DNA of 64,000 nt, from positions 53,127 through 117,126 of the forward strand of contig BBDW01000011.1 of NCBI GenBank assembly GCA_001312505.1, given 5' to 3'. Source of the stretch: Mediterraneibacter faecis JCM 15917 (GTDB lineage Bacteria; Bacillota; Clostridia; Lachnospirales; Lachnospiraceae). This document shows positions 20,000 to 28,557 of the stretch, piece by piece. A model generated the notes under the pieces. The model saw nothing but the letters and a program-made list of their open reading frames with translations. It made no database searches and was not told where the DNA came from. The position numbers and the translations under genes are program-made. Each line of letters starts with the position of its first letter. Within the stretch, counting starts at the first letter, position 1.

Positions 20000-21346
20000 A
20001 TGGTTACAGATTTAACGAAAGAACATCCGAATAAGACATTATGGCGGTTCCTTCTGCCAATGTTGTTCAGCGTGATGTTCCAGCAGATTTACAATATCGC
20101 AGATAGTATGATTGCAGGAAGATTTGCAGGAGAAAATGCGTTGGCAGCAGTCGGCGCATCTTATCCGATCACAATTATTTTCATGGCATTTGCCGTGGGA
20201 ATGAATCTGGGGGGCATCCGTAGTCGTATCAAGACTGTTCGGAGCGGAAGACCGGGGGGGCGGTGTGAAGCGTGCGGTTACAACAGCATTTCTTAGTTCT
20301 ATGGTGCTGGGAATCATACTGACATTATTCGGGTATTTCTTTAATCATCAGATGATGAGATGGATCCGCACACCACAGAATATTATGGCAGATGGAGTTT
20401 TATATTTGAAAATTTACATTTTCGGAATTATCTTCCTGATGCTTTATAATGTGTGTACCGGAGTATTTACAGCACTCGGGGGATTCTAAGACACCGTTAT
20501 ATTTTCTGCTAGGATCCTCAGCTGGAAATATTATTCTTGATTACATCTTCGTAGCAAAATTCCAGTGGGGGTGTGAGCGGTGTTGCCTGGGCAACATTTA
20601 TCGCGCAAGGTGTGTCAGCTGTGCTTGCATTAGTAACACTTCTCGGAAGATTGCAGAAATTTGCCGGGAAAGAAAAGCAGCCGTGGTTTGATAAGAAATT
20701 ATTTGCACAGATCATGGCGATTGCAATTCCAAGCATTCTTCAGCAGAGCGTATTGAGTGTAGGAAATCTTTTCGTGCAGGGAATTGTAAATCAATTCGGT
20801 TCAGCAGTTGTTGCGGGATATTCGGGAGCGATCAAGCTGAATACATTTGCCATTAATATCTTTATGACACTTGGTTCCTGTCTATCCAGTTATACGGCAC
20901 AGAATATCGGCGCGGGAAAGAAAGAACGAATTCCATTGGGATTCCGTACCGGAGTGAAATTGTCAGAGCTTACGGCATTACCGTTTGTTATTCTGTATTT
21001 CATTTTCAGTCGTCAGATGATGGGGCTATTCTTAGGTGCGGAGAGTGTAGAGGCTATCAGCGCAGGAATGGCATTTTTGAAAATAGTATCGCCGTGGTAT
21101 TTTATGATTGTAATTAAGCTGATGACAGATGGAATTATCCGAGGCTCCGGAGCGATGGTTTATTTTGTGGTTGCAACAGTTCCGGATCTTATTTTGAGAA
21201 TCGGATTTGCATTGATTTTGACAAAAAGTTTTGGAAGTACCGGGATCTGGATGGCATGGCCATTTGGTTGGATCGTAGCGACCACATTAACATTGATCTT
21301 TTATAGAAAGTTGGGATATAAGAATGATAAAAGCAGTGATTTTTGA
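20000..21346 (+). CDS. MATE-family multidrug exporter, frame-broken
   Basis: Twelve-helix Na+/H+-coupled exporter. Reading across frames gives LWRFLLPMLFSVMFQQIYNI, then NLGASVVVSRLFGA, AVTTAFLSSMVLG, TALGDSKTPLYFL and FQWGVSGVAWATF, a normal MATE N-half, and an unbroken C-half from 20573. Frames change at G6 20209-20214, G5 20478-20482 and G5 20567-20571, each removable by one G. A G7 at 20254-20260 is in frame. Another G7 (19988-19994) lies in the ribosome site. It follows cbiP by 28 bases and may be transcribed with it. The substrate is unknown. Confidence 0.88.
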
Positions 21347-22010
21347 TATGGATGGGGGGGTTTTGATCAATACAGAACCGCTTCATTATCAATGTTGGGT
21401 AGAAATTTTTAAAGAACGATATGGAATTGATTTGGATTATGAGGTATATAAGCCATGCATCGGATCTACAAGACTCCATTTCATGAATCTGATCAAAGAA
21501 AATTATGGAATCACATTTGAAAATCTTGAAGTTATGAATCAGATTATGAAAGAAAAGAAGGATGAAATTATTGCAAGAGACGGATTTCCTGAGATGCCGG
21601 GAGTTGGGCAGATGCTTTGCTGTCTGAAAGATGCGGGGGGGTATCGCCTGGCCGTGGCCTCTTCTTCTCCAAAACCTGTAATCACAGAGACGCTGGAAAC
21701 GCTGGATCTGATGAAATATTTCGATGTCGTGACAAGTGGAGATGAAGTGAAGAATCCAAAGCCGGCACCGGATACATTTCTCTTTGCAGCGAAACAGCTG
21801 GGCGTACCGGTAGAGGAGTGTATTGTAATCGAAGATTCAACGAATGGAGGAAAGGCTGCTAAGGCGGCTAAGATGCCATGTATCTGGATGCATAATCCGG
21901 ATTCCGGAGACCAGGAGATACCGGATGCAGTGCTCGAGATTACGGCCTGGACAAAGGAGAATATAGAAAAAATCATGAAGCTTTTACATTTTGGTCAAGA
22001 AAAAGTGTAA
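21324..22010 (+). CDS. HAD-superfamily hydrolase, beta-phosphoglucomutase-like
   Basis: 228-aa HAD phosphatase/mutase. Motif I is FDMDGGVLINTEP at residues 6-18, where the family has DMDGVL; the extra Gly stems from the G7 run 21354-21360. Motif II is VASSSP near residue 110, and EDSTNGGKAAKAA near 170 is motif IV. A second G7 at 21635-21641 gives DAGGYRLAV for the common DAGYRLAV. It overlaps the MATE gene by 23 bases. The substrate is likely a sugar phosphate or similar, which is inference. Confidence 0.88.
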   Translation: MIKAVIFDMDGGVLINTEPLHYQCWVEIFKERYGIDLDYEVYKPCIGSTRLHFMNLIKENYGITFENLEVMNQIMKEKKDEIIARDGFPEMPGVGQMLCCLKDAGGYRLAVASSSPKPVITETLETLDLMKYFDVVTSGDEVKNPKPAPDTFLFAAKQLGVPVEECIVIEDSTNGGKAAKAAKMPCIWMHNPDSGDQEIPDAVLEITAWTKENIEKIMKLLHFGQEKV

Positions 22011-22091
22011 AAATAAATGAGCGATATAAAATTTTTTTGAGTAGAATACTTAAAAATAGTAGACCTGGAAGTATTATTAGGATGTGATTGA

Positions 22092-23645
22092 ATGAAAAAA
22101 CTGAAATTTATATTTGGCAAGCTTAGTGTTCTCTATTACATTTTGTTTTTGCTCGTGACCTGTGTACTTTGCAAGTACGGAAGCATCAGACAGCTGAAGT
22201 TTGCATTTTTGGCTTTAGGTATCCTTCTGGTACTCAGTCTTTGTATCTGGATCGGCTGCCTGATCGCGGAAAAGGAAAACCCTTTTAAAATGAAAGGTGC
22301 ATTTAGGAAAACAGTGTTTGGTACAGAGCTTCTGATTTTGCTTGCAGTTACAGTTGGATGTATTTCTTATATCGTATATACAGCGATTCCTTATAATGGC
22401 GCATTGTCCTGGAAGGTAGACAGCCTGTTTAAGACAAAGAAAATAGAGTATGAACATAACAACTTCTTTCGTGATGGCGCAGAAGGACTGATAAAAGATA
22501 TCAATAAGAAACTGAAACTTCCGGAGGAGTTGTATATTACAGACAGTTTCGAGGTGTCTTTTGATAAAGACGGAACGATAACCCGCGTGTCGGCCTATCT
22601 CTACGGACAGAATGAAAAGGGAAAAGATAAGACCTATCTGATTGATTATGATATCGATAAAAGTGATAAGATTGTTGTGCAGATCGCAGGTTACGCAAAT
22701 GCAGATTATGATGACGATAAGAAATTAGATCCGATGTTTACCATTCTGGAAAAATCAGATTGTAAGATGCAGGTGACACAATGGAATCTGAATTATGCAT
22801 TTGCAGATAATCTACCGGAATATGAGATTCTGTATTATGGAAAACGCTCCTTCGATTCTTCGGAAGGTCTCGTTTATCTTCCGGGAGATGTGGATGGTGA
22901 CGGAGAAGTCAGCGGCATGACCGATTTCACAGCTCTGGATCGCGGTGGGGGAAGCACTTGGATATGAAGTGTCTCTGTATCTTCCGCAGGATGAATCTGT
23001 AACCCCCCCGGTGCGTTACATGATGGAACCGGAATATATCAGTCTTGATACGATTAGCCAGAATGAGCAGGCGGAGAAAGATTCGCAGGCAAAAGAACAG
23101 GGAAAAGAGAATAATACCTGGACGGTTGATACGGACGGAAGCGGTGTTGTCCGATTCTTCTTAAACGAACAGAAAGGCTGGAAACTTTCAGTTGTTGATG
23201 CGGCTCTTGGAACACGTTATTACAAACTGGAAACTACGTCAGATGGTGGATATAACTGGACAACAGTAAATGAAGATCCATTCGACGGAAATGGCGGAGT
23301 AGGAGAAGGGATACAATTCTTCAACGAACAGTTGGATTCATCGGTCTAAGTGGGGGGGCATCACAGACACATTCATCTATTTATGTTACAAAAGACGGTG
23401 GAAAGATGCTGAAGGAGATAGAGCTTCCAATGGATACTGTGACGGAATATCCGCCGCATATGCAGGAATATGGCCTCACGCTTGAAGATTATCAGTATCT
23501 GGAAATGCCACAGCAGGATGGAGAGAATTACACGATCCATGTGATGAGCCAAAGTGGCGAGATGGAAGGTCTTGTGTTCACATCAGAAGATCAGGGTGAG
23601 AACTGGAGTTTTACCGGAGTGTTTGATGAAAATGACTTATCATAA
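22092..23645 (+). CDS. Membrane-anchored protein with Asp-box repeats, frame-broken
   Basis: No named family recognised. Three hydrophobic segments lie at about residues 14-30, 38-58 and 75-97, then a long extracytoplasmic region. The C-terminal half has sialidase-type Asp-box sequences (SDGGYNW, TKDGGKML, SEDQGENWSF), which form beta-propeller turns and do not by themselves mean enzyme activity. The frame breaks at G5 22947-22951 (RGGEALGYEVSLYL once one G is removed) and again near 23337, after which GFIGLSGG continues. C7 at 23003-23009 and G7 at 23352-23358 are probably three bases long in excess. Confidence 0.7.
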
Positions 23646-23656
23646 AAAACCAATAA

Positions 23657-23854
23657 CTTTGTAGTATATCAAATGGCTCCGCGTGTACATCTAAAAACTA
23701 TTCACCAAGCTATGTATTAAAAGCAATGGAAATTCCAGAGGAAGAAATTGAGTGCTCTGTTCGAATCAGTTGGGGGGGATCAGATACTTCAGAAAATGAG
23801 TTGAAGGAAAATTTGGTTAAGTTGATAGACACAGCTAAGCAGATAAAAGGTTAA
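23657..23854 (+). pseudogene. C-terminal remnant of a cysteine desulfurase (NifS/IscS-like)
   Basis: From 23657 one frame reads LCSISNGSACTSKNYSPSYV, then LKAMEIPEEEIECSVRISWG and a terminal helix ending KLIDTAKQIKG. The GSAC segment holds the mobile-loop catalytic Cys of cysteine desulfurases, and VLKAMGIPEEE/SIRIS is the usual continuation. The N-terminal ~300 residues, including the PLP lysine, are absent, so this is a decayed fragment. A G7 run (23772-23778) lies in SWGGSD. No intact copy is in the window. Confidence 0.75.
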
Positions 23855-23869
23855 TGTCAGGGAGGCAAT

Positions 23870-24022
23870 ATGAACCCTGAAATGAATATGAGAATTATAT
23901 ATAAAATATGTCCGGAAAACGAGGATCAAGGAAAACTAGATCAAGCAAGAGCCTTGTGGAGAGCAACGGTGGATATACAGATAATTTATGGGTGCCGCAT
24001 TACGGCACCCATAGGTAAATAA
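23870..24022 (+). CDS. Short unassigned ORF, 50 aa
   Basis: ATG 23870 is preceded by GGGAGG at good spacing and opens a 50-residue frame (MNPEMNMRIIYKICPENEDQ at the start) directly behind the cysteine desulfurase remnant. The end runs through the hairpin at 23988-24012, which suggests the original 3' end has been lost. I do not recognise it; it may be a truncated relic. Confidence 0.3.
   Translation: MNPEMNMRIIYKICPENEDQGKLDQARALWRATVDIQIIYGCRITAPIGK
23988..24012. terminator. Hairpin between converging units
   Basis: Perfect 10-bp arms ATGGGTGCCG/CGGCACCCAT with loop CATTA, lying where the plus-strand unit from 22 kb meets the minus-strand deaminase unit. No strong T-run on either side, so termination strength is uncertain. 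Confidence 0.5.
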
Positions 24023-24034
24023 AGGGAAATAGAT

Positions 24035-24196
24035 TTAACCCATCATAGCTTCTTTTGCTTTTGCAATATCAGCAGCATCTTTCATTGGGAAGAGTAAGTT
24101 GGCGATAATCGCTACGATACAGATTCCAGTTACTGCATCACTGAATACGAACTTCAATACGGATGGAAGCTGTGCCACTGCATCTGGATGGAGAGT
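24035..24196 (-). pseudogene. C-terminal remnant of an NCS2-type nucleobase permease
   Basis: The minus strand immediately after the deaminase stop reads HPDAVAQLPSVLKFVFSDAV, then TGICIVAIIANLLFP and a short tail ending AKAKEAMMG. A hydrophobic helix followed by NLLFP is the usual end of uracil/xanthine permeases. The upstream 350-400 residues are missing and the fragment abuts the deaminase stop codon, so a deletion (or assembly join) at about 24195 removed the rest. Guanine deaminase next to a purine permease is a common pairing, which supports the reading. Confidence 0.6.
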
Positions 24197-25555
24197 TTAA
24201 TGATTCAAATATTTGTTGACTTCTTGACGACAGTTGTATATAGCCTTTTCTTCGTCAATTCCTGTTAGATGACCTTCTTTTACTACGATTTTTCCATTGA
24301 CAATCGTATAATCAACAGTGCCCTTGAAGCCGACTGTGCCGAGCATGGATTTTACATCCAGGTCGGCCCCTACAAGCTCAAGACGATTTCTCCGAATCAT
24401 GAATAAGTCTCCAGCTTTGCCGATTGAGAGAGAACCGATATCGTTTCTGCCGAGGATTTTAGCGCTGCCGTTTGTGGCAATCTTCAGAAGATCATATCCA
24501 CTCGGAGCAAGCTTGCTTGAGTTCAGTCTGTGCAACAGGAACGCTACACGAAGTTCCTCTAACAGGTTAGAACCGTCATTGCTTGCACTTCCGTCTACTG
24601 CAAGACCAACCGGTACACCTAGTTTTAACATATCCGGTATCCGACAGATACCGGAAGAAAGTTTCATGTTGGAAATTGGGCAGTGAGCTACGCCGGTTCC
24701 GGTCTGTGCCAGAAGATTCAGTTCCTCATCATTAAAATGAATTCCATGTGCATACCAGACATCATTTCCAACCCAGTTCATGTCTTCCATATAGGCAAGC
24801 GGTCGTTTGCCGTATTTCTCAAGAACATAATTCTCTTCATCAATTGTTTCGCATAAATGTGTGTGGAGGCGTACGCCCAAATCTCTCGCAAGGATTGCTG
24901 ACTGACGATACAGTTCTTCGCTTGCACTGAACGGAGAGCATGGAGCTAGAGCAACCATTTCCATGGAATTTGGAGCAGGATTGTGGTATTTCTCTACGGA
25001 TTTCTGAGAATCTTTCAAGATCTTATCCACGTTCTGTACCACACTGTCAGGCGGAAGCCCACCGTCTTTCTTGCTCAGATCCATGCTTCCGCGGGAAGCG
25101 TACATACGAACCCCCCCGAGCTCTCTTGCAGCAGAAAACTGTGCGTCCAGAAGCGCATCGGAATTACCGCCCGGAAATACATAGTGATGGTCAAAACAAG
25201 TTGTACATCCGGATTTTAATAGTTCACCCATTCCTGTTAAGGAGCTGTGGTAAATCGTATCCTGATTCAGATTTTTCCAAATCTCGTACAATGTTGTAAG
25301 CCAGTCGAACAATTCCATGTTCTGAACTTGCGGAAGATTTCGGCTGAACGTCTGGTAAAGATGGTGGTGAGTATTGATTAGTCCTGGATAAACGAGACAT
25401 CCCGTTCCGTCAATGACTTCGTCTGCGGTCTGCGGTTCTATTCCGATGTATGTAATGATGCCGTCTTGCATCAAAAGATTGGCATGTTCTAAAACAGCGT
25501 CCTGGCTGTCACAGGTAACAATTGCATCCGCATTTTTAATTAATAAGCTGCTCAT
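24197..25555 (-). CDS. Guanine / 8-oxoguanine deaminase-type amidohydrolase
   Basis: Zn-dependent amidohydrolase (TrzA/AtzA/guanine deaminase subgroup). PGLINTHHHLYQTFSRN near residue 55 supplies the first metal His residues, GCTTCFDHHYVFPGG and LHTHLCETIDE follow, AHCPISNMKL is next, and GLAVDGSASNDGSNL carries the metal Asp. ARELGGVRMYASRGSM has one probable surplus Gly from the C7 run 25111-25117. The start at 25555 has AGGAGG. The leader holds a guanine-class riboswitch, which supports guanine as effector and probably substrate. Confidence 0.88.
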   Translation of the reverse strand: MSSLLIKNADAIVTCDSQDAVLEHANLLMQDGIITYIGIEPQTADEVIDGTGCLVYPGLINTHHHLYQTFSRNLPQVQNMELFDWLTTLYEIWKNLNQDTIYHSSLTGMGELLKSGCTTCFDHHYVFPGGNSDALLDAQFSAARELGGVRMYASRGSMDLSKKDGGLPPDSVVQNVDKILKDSQKSVEKYHNPAPNSMEMVALAPCSPFSASEELYRQSAILARDLGVRLHTHLCETIDEENYVLEKYGKRPLAYMEDMNWVGNDVWYAHGIHFNDEELNLLAQTGTGVAHCPISNMKLSSGICRIPDMLKLGVPVGLAVDGSASNDGSNLLEELRVAFLLHRLNSSKLAPSGYDLLKIATNGSAKILGRNDIGSLSIGKAGDLFMIRRNRLELVGADLDVKSMLGTVGFKGTVDYTIVNGKIVVKEGHLTGIDEEKAIYNCRQEVNKYLNH

Positions 25556-25713
25556 ATTACAACCTCCTGTATTTGTTTTATTCTTTGTTAATAACAAAGA
25601 TATAACTGTTGAAATAATGACAGAAATCTCGCGAAATGTATAAGAAGTTCAATTCTAACCGCCGGCGAAAATATGGGAATTGATAAATGGATGACAGGAT
25701 ATTTATGACAAAT

Positions 25714-25784
25714 AAAAAACTGCCGTGACAACTGACTGCAAATTTTGGTTTCCCAAAAACTTGTAGTCAACTGTTACGGCAGTT
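25714..25784 (-). terminator. Riboswitch expression platform: terminator overlapping aptamer P3
   Basis: On the minus strand the segment 25784-25765 (P3 and J3/1 of the aptamer) can pair, with few mismatches, with 25737-25718, and the stem is followed by T6 at 25719-25714. Because the terminator uses the aptamer's own P3 and J3/1 strand, ligand-bound aptamer and terminator exclude each other. That predicts transcription ON when guanine is bound, as known for the pbuE adenine switch. Confidence 0.75.
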
Positions 25785-25820
25785 GGTAGACACGCTCATC
25801 CTATCATGAACTTATACAAG
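25760..25820 (-). promoter_or_regulatory. Purine (guanine-class) riboswitch aptamer
   Basis: P1 pairs CTTGTA with TACAAG. P2 is TTCAT/ATGAG with loop GATAGG. J2/3 ends in GTCTACC. P3 is AACTG/CAGTT with loop CCGTAA. J3/1 reads GAC, placing C at the position equivalent to C74 of the B. subtilis xpt aptamer, which selects guanine/hypoxanthine. Both loops are one base shorter than in xpt (GATATGG, CCGTAAA); single-base losses in this sequence could explain that. Confidence 0.85.
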
Positions 25821-25836
25821 TCAATTTCTATGATGT

Positions 25837-25865
25837 AATATATAATGGATTTAGTGGTGTGTCAA
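25837..25865 (-). promoter_or_regulatory. Promoter of the riboswitch-deaminase unit
   Basis: Minus strand: perfect -35 TTGACA (25860-25865), 17-base spacer, -10 TATATT (25837-25842). The transcript would begin about ten bases before the aptamer P1. Bases 25866-26090 on the plus side contain no gene I can support. Confidence 0.75.
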
Positions 25866-26096
25866 GGGAAAATTAATAAAAACGTCAAAAAAGATAAATA
25901 AGAGATGGGAAATTGGTTAAAGTGTACAATGAAGATTGTGATTAGTTGATAAAACATCAATATCAACCCAAGTACGGTCTCTTTTGATTATAGAATAAAT
26001 AGTCTGCATCTCTATTAGAATTGAAATATCAAAAGGAAAGTGTTAGAAACTATTAATAGTACAAAGTTCATTTAAGAAGTTGAAAGGAGAATTTCT

Positions 26097-26222
26097 ATGG
26101 AAAAGAAAGGTTACAGTAGCAGAAGCTGGTTTGGATCTGTAAATCATTATGATTCACATGGGAAAAAGGTAGGGCATAGCAGCCCGGGAATGTTTGGAAG
26201 TTGGAGTCATTATGATGATTAA
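26097..26222 (+). CDS. 41-aa small protein with repeated FGS..HYD motif
   Basis: ATG 26097 follows AAAGGAG at ideal spacing. The 41-residue product contains WFGSVNHYDSHGKKVGHSS and then MFGSWSHYDD: two copies of a FGS-x-x-HYD unit. It is Gly/Ser/His/Tyr rich with no signal peptide. I have the impression that similar short proteins recur in Firmicutes, but no function is known to me. It heads a run of very small genes in the accessory stretch. Confidence 0.6.
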   Translation: MEKKGYSSRSWFGSVNHYDSHGKKVGHSSPGMFGSWSHYDD

Positions 26223-26251
26223 GAGCAGTACGGAATATAGAGTGGTGCATT

Positions 26252-26763
26252 ATGACAAATATGTTCAAAGCTTTCATGGCATTTCAAATGTTTAAAAAGA
26301 AGAAGGATGAAGAGGAAAAAGAGGAACGAGAAACCCAGTTAGATAATGAAAGAGTAGCTATGCAGAATCATTTAGAGGTAACATTAGCTTCAAAAATCCG
26401 TAGGCTTCAAAATTTATATAACAGAATTTCGGTGGAAAGTGGATACAGAGAGCAAGTTATGGATAATACATATATGGTAAATGATTTGTGGAATTACAGC
26501 ATTGGAGAGTTTATACTTTGCGAAGGTTTTCCGGATCATATGCAGGAGAGAGAACGAAAGACACGATTCAATTCACAAAAGACTATTGTGATTTTATCCG
26601 CGAATTCAGTGCGTATCTATTGTATCAATTTCCTGATTTAGATGTTTTATCAGTTGAAAAGAAGTTGATTAATGATATGTTGGAGCAAAGCAATATATTT
26701 TTAGGAAAAGATGATCCTTATGAGGATTATCAAATGCCACAGTTTGTAAATCCGTTGCTATGA
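26252..26763 (+). CDS. Hypothetical coiled-coil protein, frame-broken
   Basis: Charged N-terminus (FKKKKDEEEKEERETQLDNE) predicted as coiled coil, then a helical domain: MDNTYMVNDLWNYSIGEFIL, and in the second frame DTIQFTKDYCDFIREFSAYL and KDDPYEDYQMPQFVNPLL. The two frames join near 26550 after loss of one base, giving about 170 aa. No known family recognised. It follows the 41-aa gene by 30 bases, probably in the same transcript. Confidence 0.55.
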
Positions 26764-26926
26764 ACGGACATGTATAAACAAAATAAGAGAGCAAAAGGAC
26801 AGGTTTGGATAATAGGATCTGTCCTTTTATAGAATAAACAGGGATTTTTATTGCACAGTTCCAGATTTAGACTATACCTATCAAATAAAATAAATGAACA
26901 GATTTTGAGGAATGGAGGAACTGGCA

Positions 26927-27028
26927 ATGAAGGGATTTAATACAAGTGATGGATACATGGGATTGGTAGAAGGCAGATATATTTTATTTGCCAGTGAATC
27001 TGATTACTATGAGTACATGAATGATTAG
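26927..27028 (+). CDS. 33-aa small protein
   Basis: GGAGG stands eight bases before ATG 26927. The product starts MKGFNTSDGYMGLVEGRYIL and ends ASESDYYEYMND: an aromatic-rich peptide with a polar acidic end and no membrane segment. The clean ribosome site and compact frame support a real gene. Function unknown. Confidence 0.55.
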   Translation: MKGFNTSDGYMGLVEGRYILFASESDYYEYMND

Positions 27029-27047
27029 TCCGAAGGGAGAAAACGAA

Positions 27048-27113
27048 ATGTTTTTACCAGGATTAGTAGTGGCGGGAATTGTTTACTTGGTATATTGCAT
27101 GATCTATAAGTAA
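27048..27113 (+). CDS. 21-aa hydrophobic peptide
   Basis: AGGGAG lies ten bases before ATG 27048. The peptide starts MFLPGLVVAGIVYLVYCMIY and ends in Lys: a single membrane helix. It resembles short membrane peptides encoded in mobile islets, but it may also be chance. No function is proposed. Confidence 0.4.
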   Translation: MFLPGLVVAGIVYLVYCMIYK

Positions 27114-27129
27114 TTATATTGTTCGGCGT

Positions 27130-27569
27130 ATGAGTGCTGGTCGTTTATATGACAAGATCGGAAAGAGCGCTTATGCAAAAGTTGAGTTGGTAACACCAGT
27201 AGGAACAATATGTAAGGTTTGTAAAAAGAGCCTCAAAAATGAAAAGAAGGAGATGGAGATAACGAAAAATGTGTTCATCCAGAACATGGTGTGATTGATT
27301 ATTTTATAGAGAATCTGACAGGTATAAAGAACAGCCAGGTTAAAAATGCTCCTAAGCTGGAAGAAGCTCTGGGACGAGTTGAGATTGAACCGGAAGGTAA
27401 CTTCCATGACGGATTGGATGATGCTGTTAATATAGGATATCTAATAGAAAAATTGGAATTGAATCCAGAGTATCAATTGGTAAGTTACGAAATGCCGGAT
27501 AAACCGTCAGAGCGCTTGAGCAGTACGCTTGGAGAACTATTTGCTGGGTTGGATTTGCGATTTACATAA
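27130..27569 (+). pseudogene. Remnant of a DEDDh-type 3'-5' exonuclease
   Basis: A first frame (27130-27294) encodes a short CxxC-bearing peptide (TICKVCKKSLKNEKK). A second frame continues from about 27267 with KCVHPEHGVIDYFIENLTGI, then VEIEPEGNFHDGLDDAVNIG and a C-terminus ending LGELFAGLDLRFT. HDGLDDAVN matches the last catalytic motif (HxAxxDA-type) of DEDDh exonucleases, but the N-terminal DxE motif is absent. It is therefore a fragment. A related piece lies at 28340-28537. Confidence 0.5.
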
Positions 27570-27664
27570 TAAGATGCACTATATGTCGTTGCTTATGATA
27601 TACTAATTCTACAGCTATTCAATAGTTTGGTAAAAAAGCAGAATATATCAAGATCAAAGGCGAA

Positions 27665-27946
27665 ATGAAGGAACTTGATGTTGGCAGGGTCTTTAGGAAA
27701 ATAGTAAAACAATATATAGTGAGATGCTGCGTTATAGATTCAGAGCTATATCAAGTGTATTTAAATGAACTTAAAAGGTTGGCGAAAGAAGACGATGTAA
27801 TCATAGACGTGATTGCACGCAGACGGTTTGGGAAAGAACCCGTTGAAGAAGTCGCTGTACCAGGGGTGATTAAAGTTTATCAAGACAGATTTTATATGGA
27901 AAATCAGTGGAATATATGTGTTAAGGCTACCGTAATTGTGGAGTAA
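27665..27946 (+). CDS. Hypothetical protein, 93 aa
   Basis: Open frame with a GGCGAA-type weak ribosome site, encoding a mixed charged protein (ELDVGRVFRKIVKQYIVRCC at the start, VIKVYQDRFYMENQWNICVK near the end). No motif or membrane segment recognised. It lies 16 bases before the YccF gene. It could be an intact small gene or the end of a longer one. Confidence 0.4.
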   Translation: MKELDVGRVFRKIVKQYIVRCCVIDSELYQVYLNELKRLAKEDDVIIDVIARRRFGKEPVEEVAVPGVIKVYQDRFYMENQWNICVKATVIVE

Positions 27947-27962
27947 CAGGGGAGTGGATTAG

Positions 27963-28322
27963 ATGAAATTATTAGGAAATATACTTTGGTTTCTTTGTGG
28001 CGGGATAATCGGAGGTCTTGCATGGATCATTGCAGGATGTATATGGTGTGTCACAATTGTTGGAATTCCTATAGGTTTGCAATGTTTCAAATTTGCATCC
28101 TTAGCATTTTGGCCTTTTGGAAAAGAGGTTGTATATGGGAATGGAACCTTCTCATTTCTTGTGAATTTAATTTGGATTGTTTTCTTTGGATGGGGAATGG
28201 CTCTTGGAAATATTGTCTTAGGATGTATGTGGTGTATCACGATTGTAGGAATCCCGTTTGGAAAACAATTCTTTAAAATGGCACGTTTGTCTTTTATGCC
28301 TTTTGGTGCAAATGTGCTTTAG
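27963..28322 (+). CDS. yccF: YccF domain (DUF307) inner-membrane protein
   Basis: 119-aa protein with two copies of the YccF repeat: IWCVTIVGIPIGLQCFKFAS in the first half and MWCITIVGIPFGKQFFKMAR in the second, each preceded by a hydrophobic segment, giving about four membrane helices. The PFG residues after each repeat are conserved. GGGGAG-type ribosome site at about 27950. The biochemical role of the family is not established. Confidence 0.92.
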   Translation: MKLLGNILWFLCGGIIGGLAWIIAGCIWCVTIVGIPIGLQCFKFASLAFWPFGKEVVYGNGTFSFLVNLIWIVFFGWGMALGNIVLGCMWCITIVGIPFGKQFFKMARLSFMPFGANVL

Positions 28323-28339
28323 AACAACCTTTTTATATA

Positions 28340-28537
28340 AAAACAGTCAGGTGAAAATGGCTCCGAAGTCGAATGCAGCACTGATTCATATGATTGACTG
28401 GCTGGGAGAGTGCGAATATGAAATCTACGCCTGGAGCTGAAATCGAGCCAGAGGGTAACTTTCATAATGGATTGGATGATTCTGTAAATGCAGTTTGTCT
28501 AGATACAGGACGGGAATATTATGTTGAAAAATCTTGA
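28340..28537 (+). pseudogene. Mosaic of exonuclease and phosphoesterase remnants
   Basis: Three pieces lie end to end. KNSQVKMAPKSNAALIHMID and WLGECEYEIYAWS match the middle of a DEDDh exonuclease. After a frame change, EIEPEGNFHNGLDDSVN repeats the motif found at 27390. Finally VCLDTGREYYVEKS matches the end of the PPP-type phosphoesterase at 31.7 kb (ICLDTGEEYYSEP). No intact gene can be drawn. This is a true deletion mosaic, not a single-base error. Confidence 0.55.
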
Positions 28538-28557
28538 AAATAAGGTGGGAAAACGAA

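Noticed and set aside
23988..24012. Hairpin as attachment site of a mobile element
   Set aside because: It is a simple 10-bp terminator-like stem between converging genes with no second copy noticed nearby.
24318..24686. Plus-strand open frame opposite the guanine deaminase
   Set aside because: It is an antisense shadow of a well-conserved amidohydrolase, with no ribosome site or family similarity.
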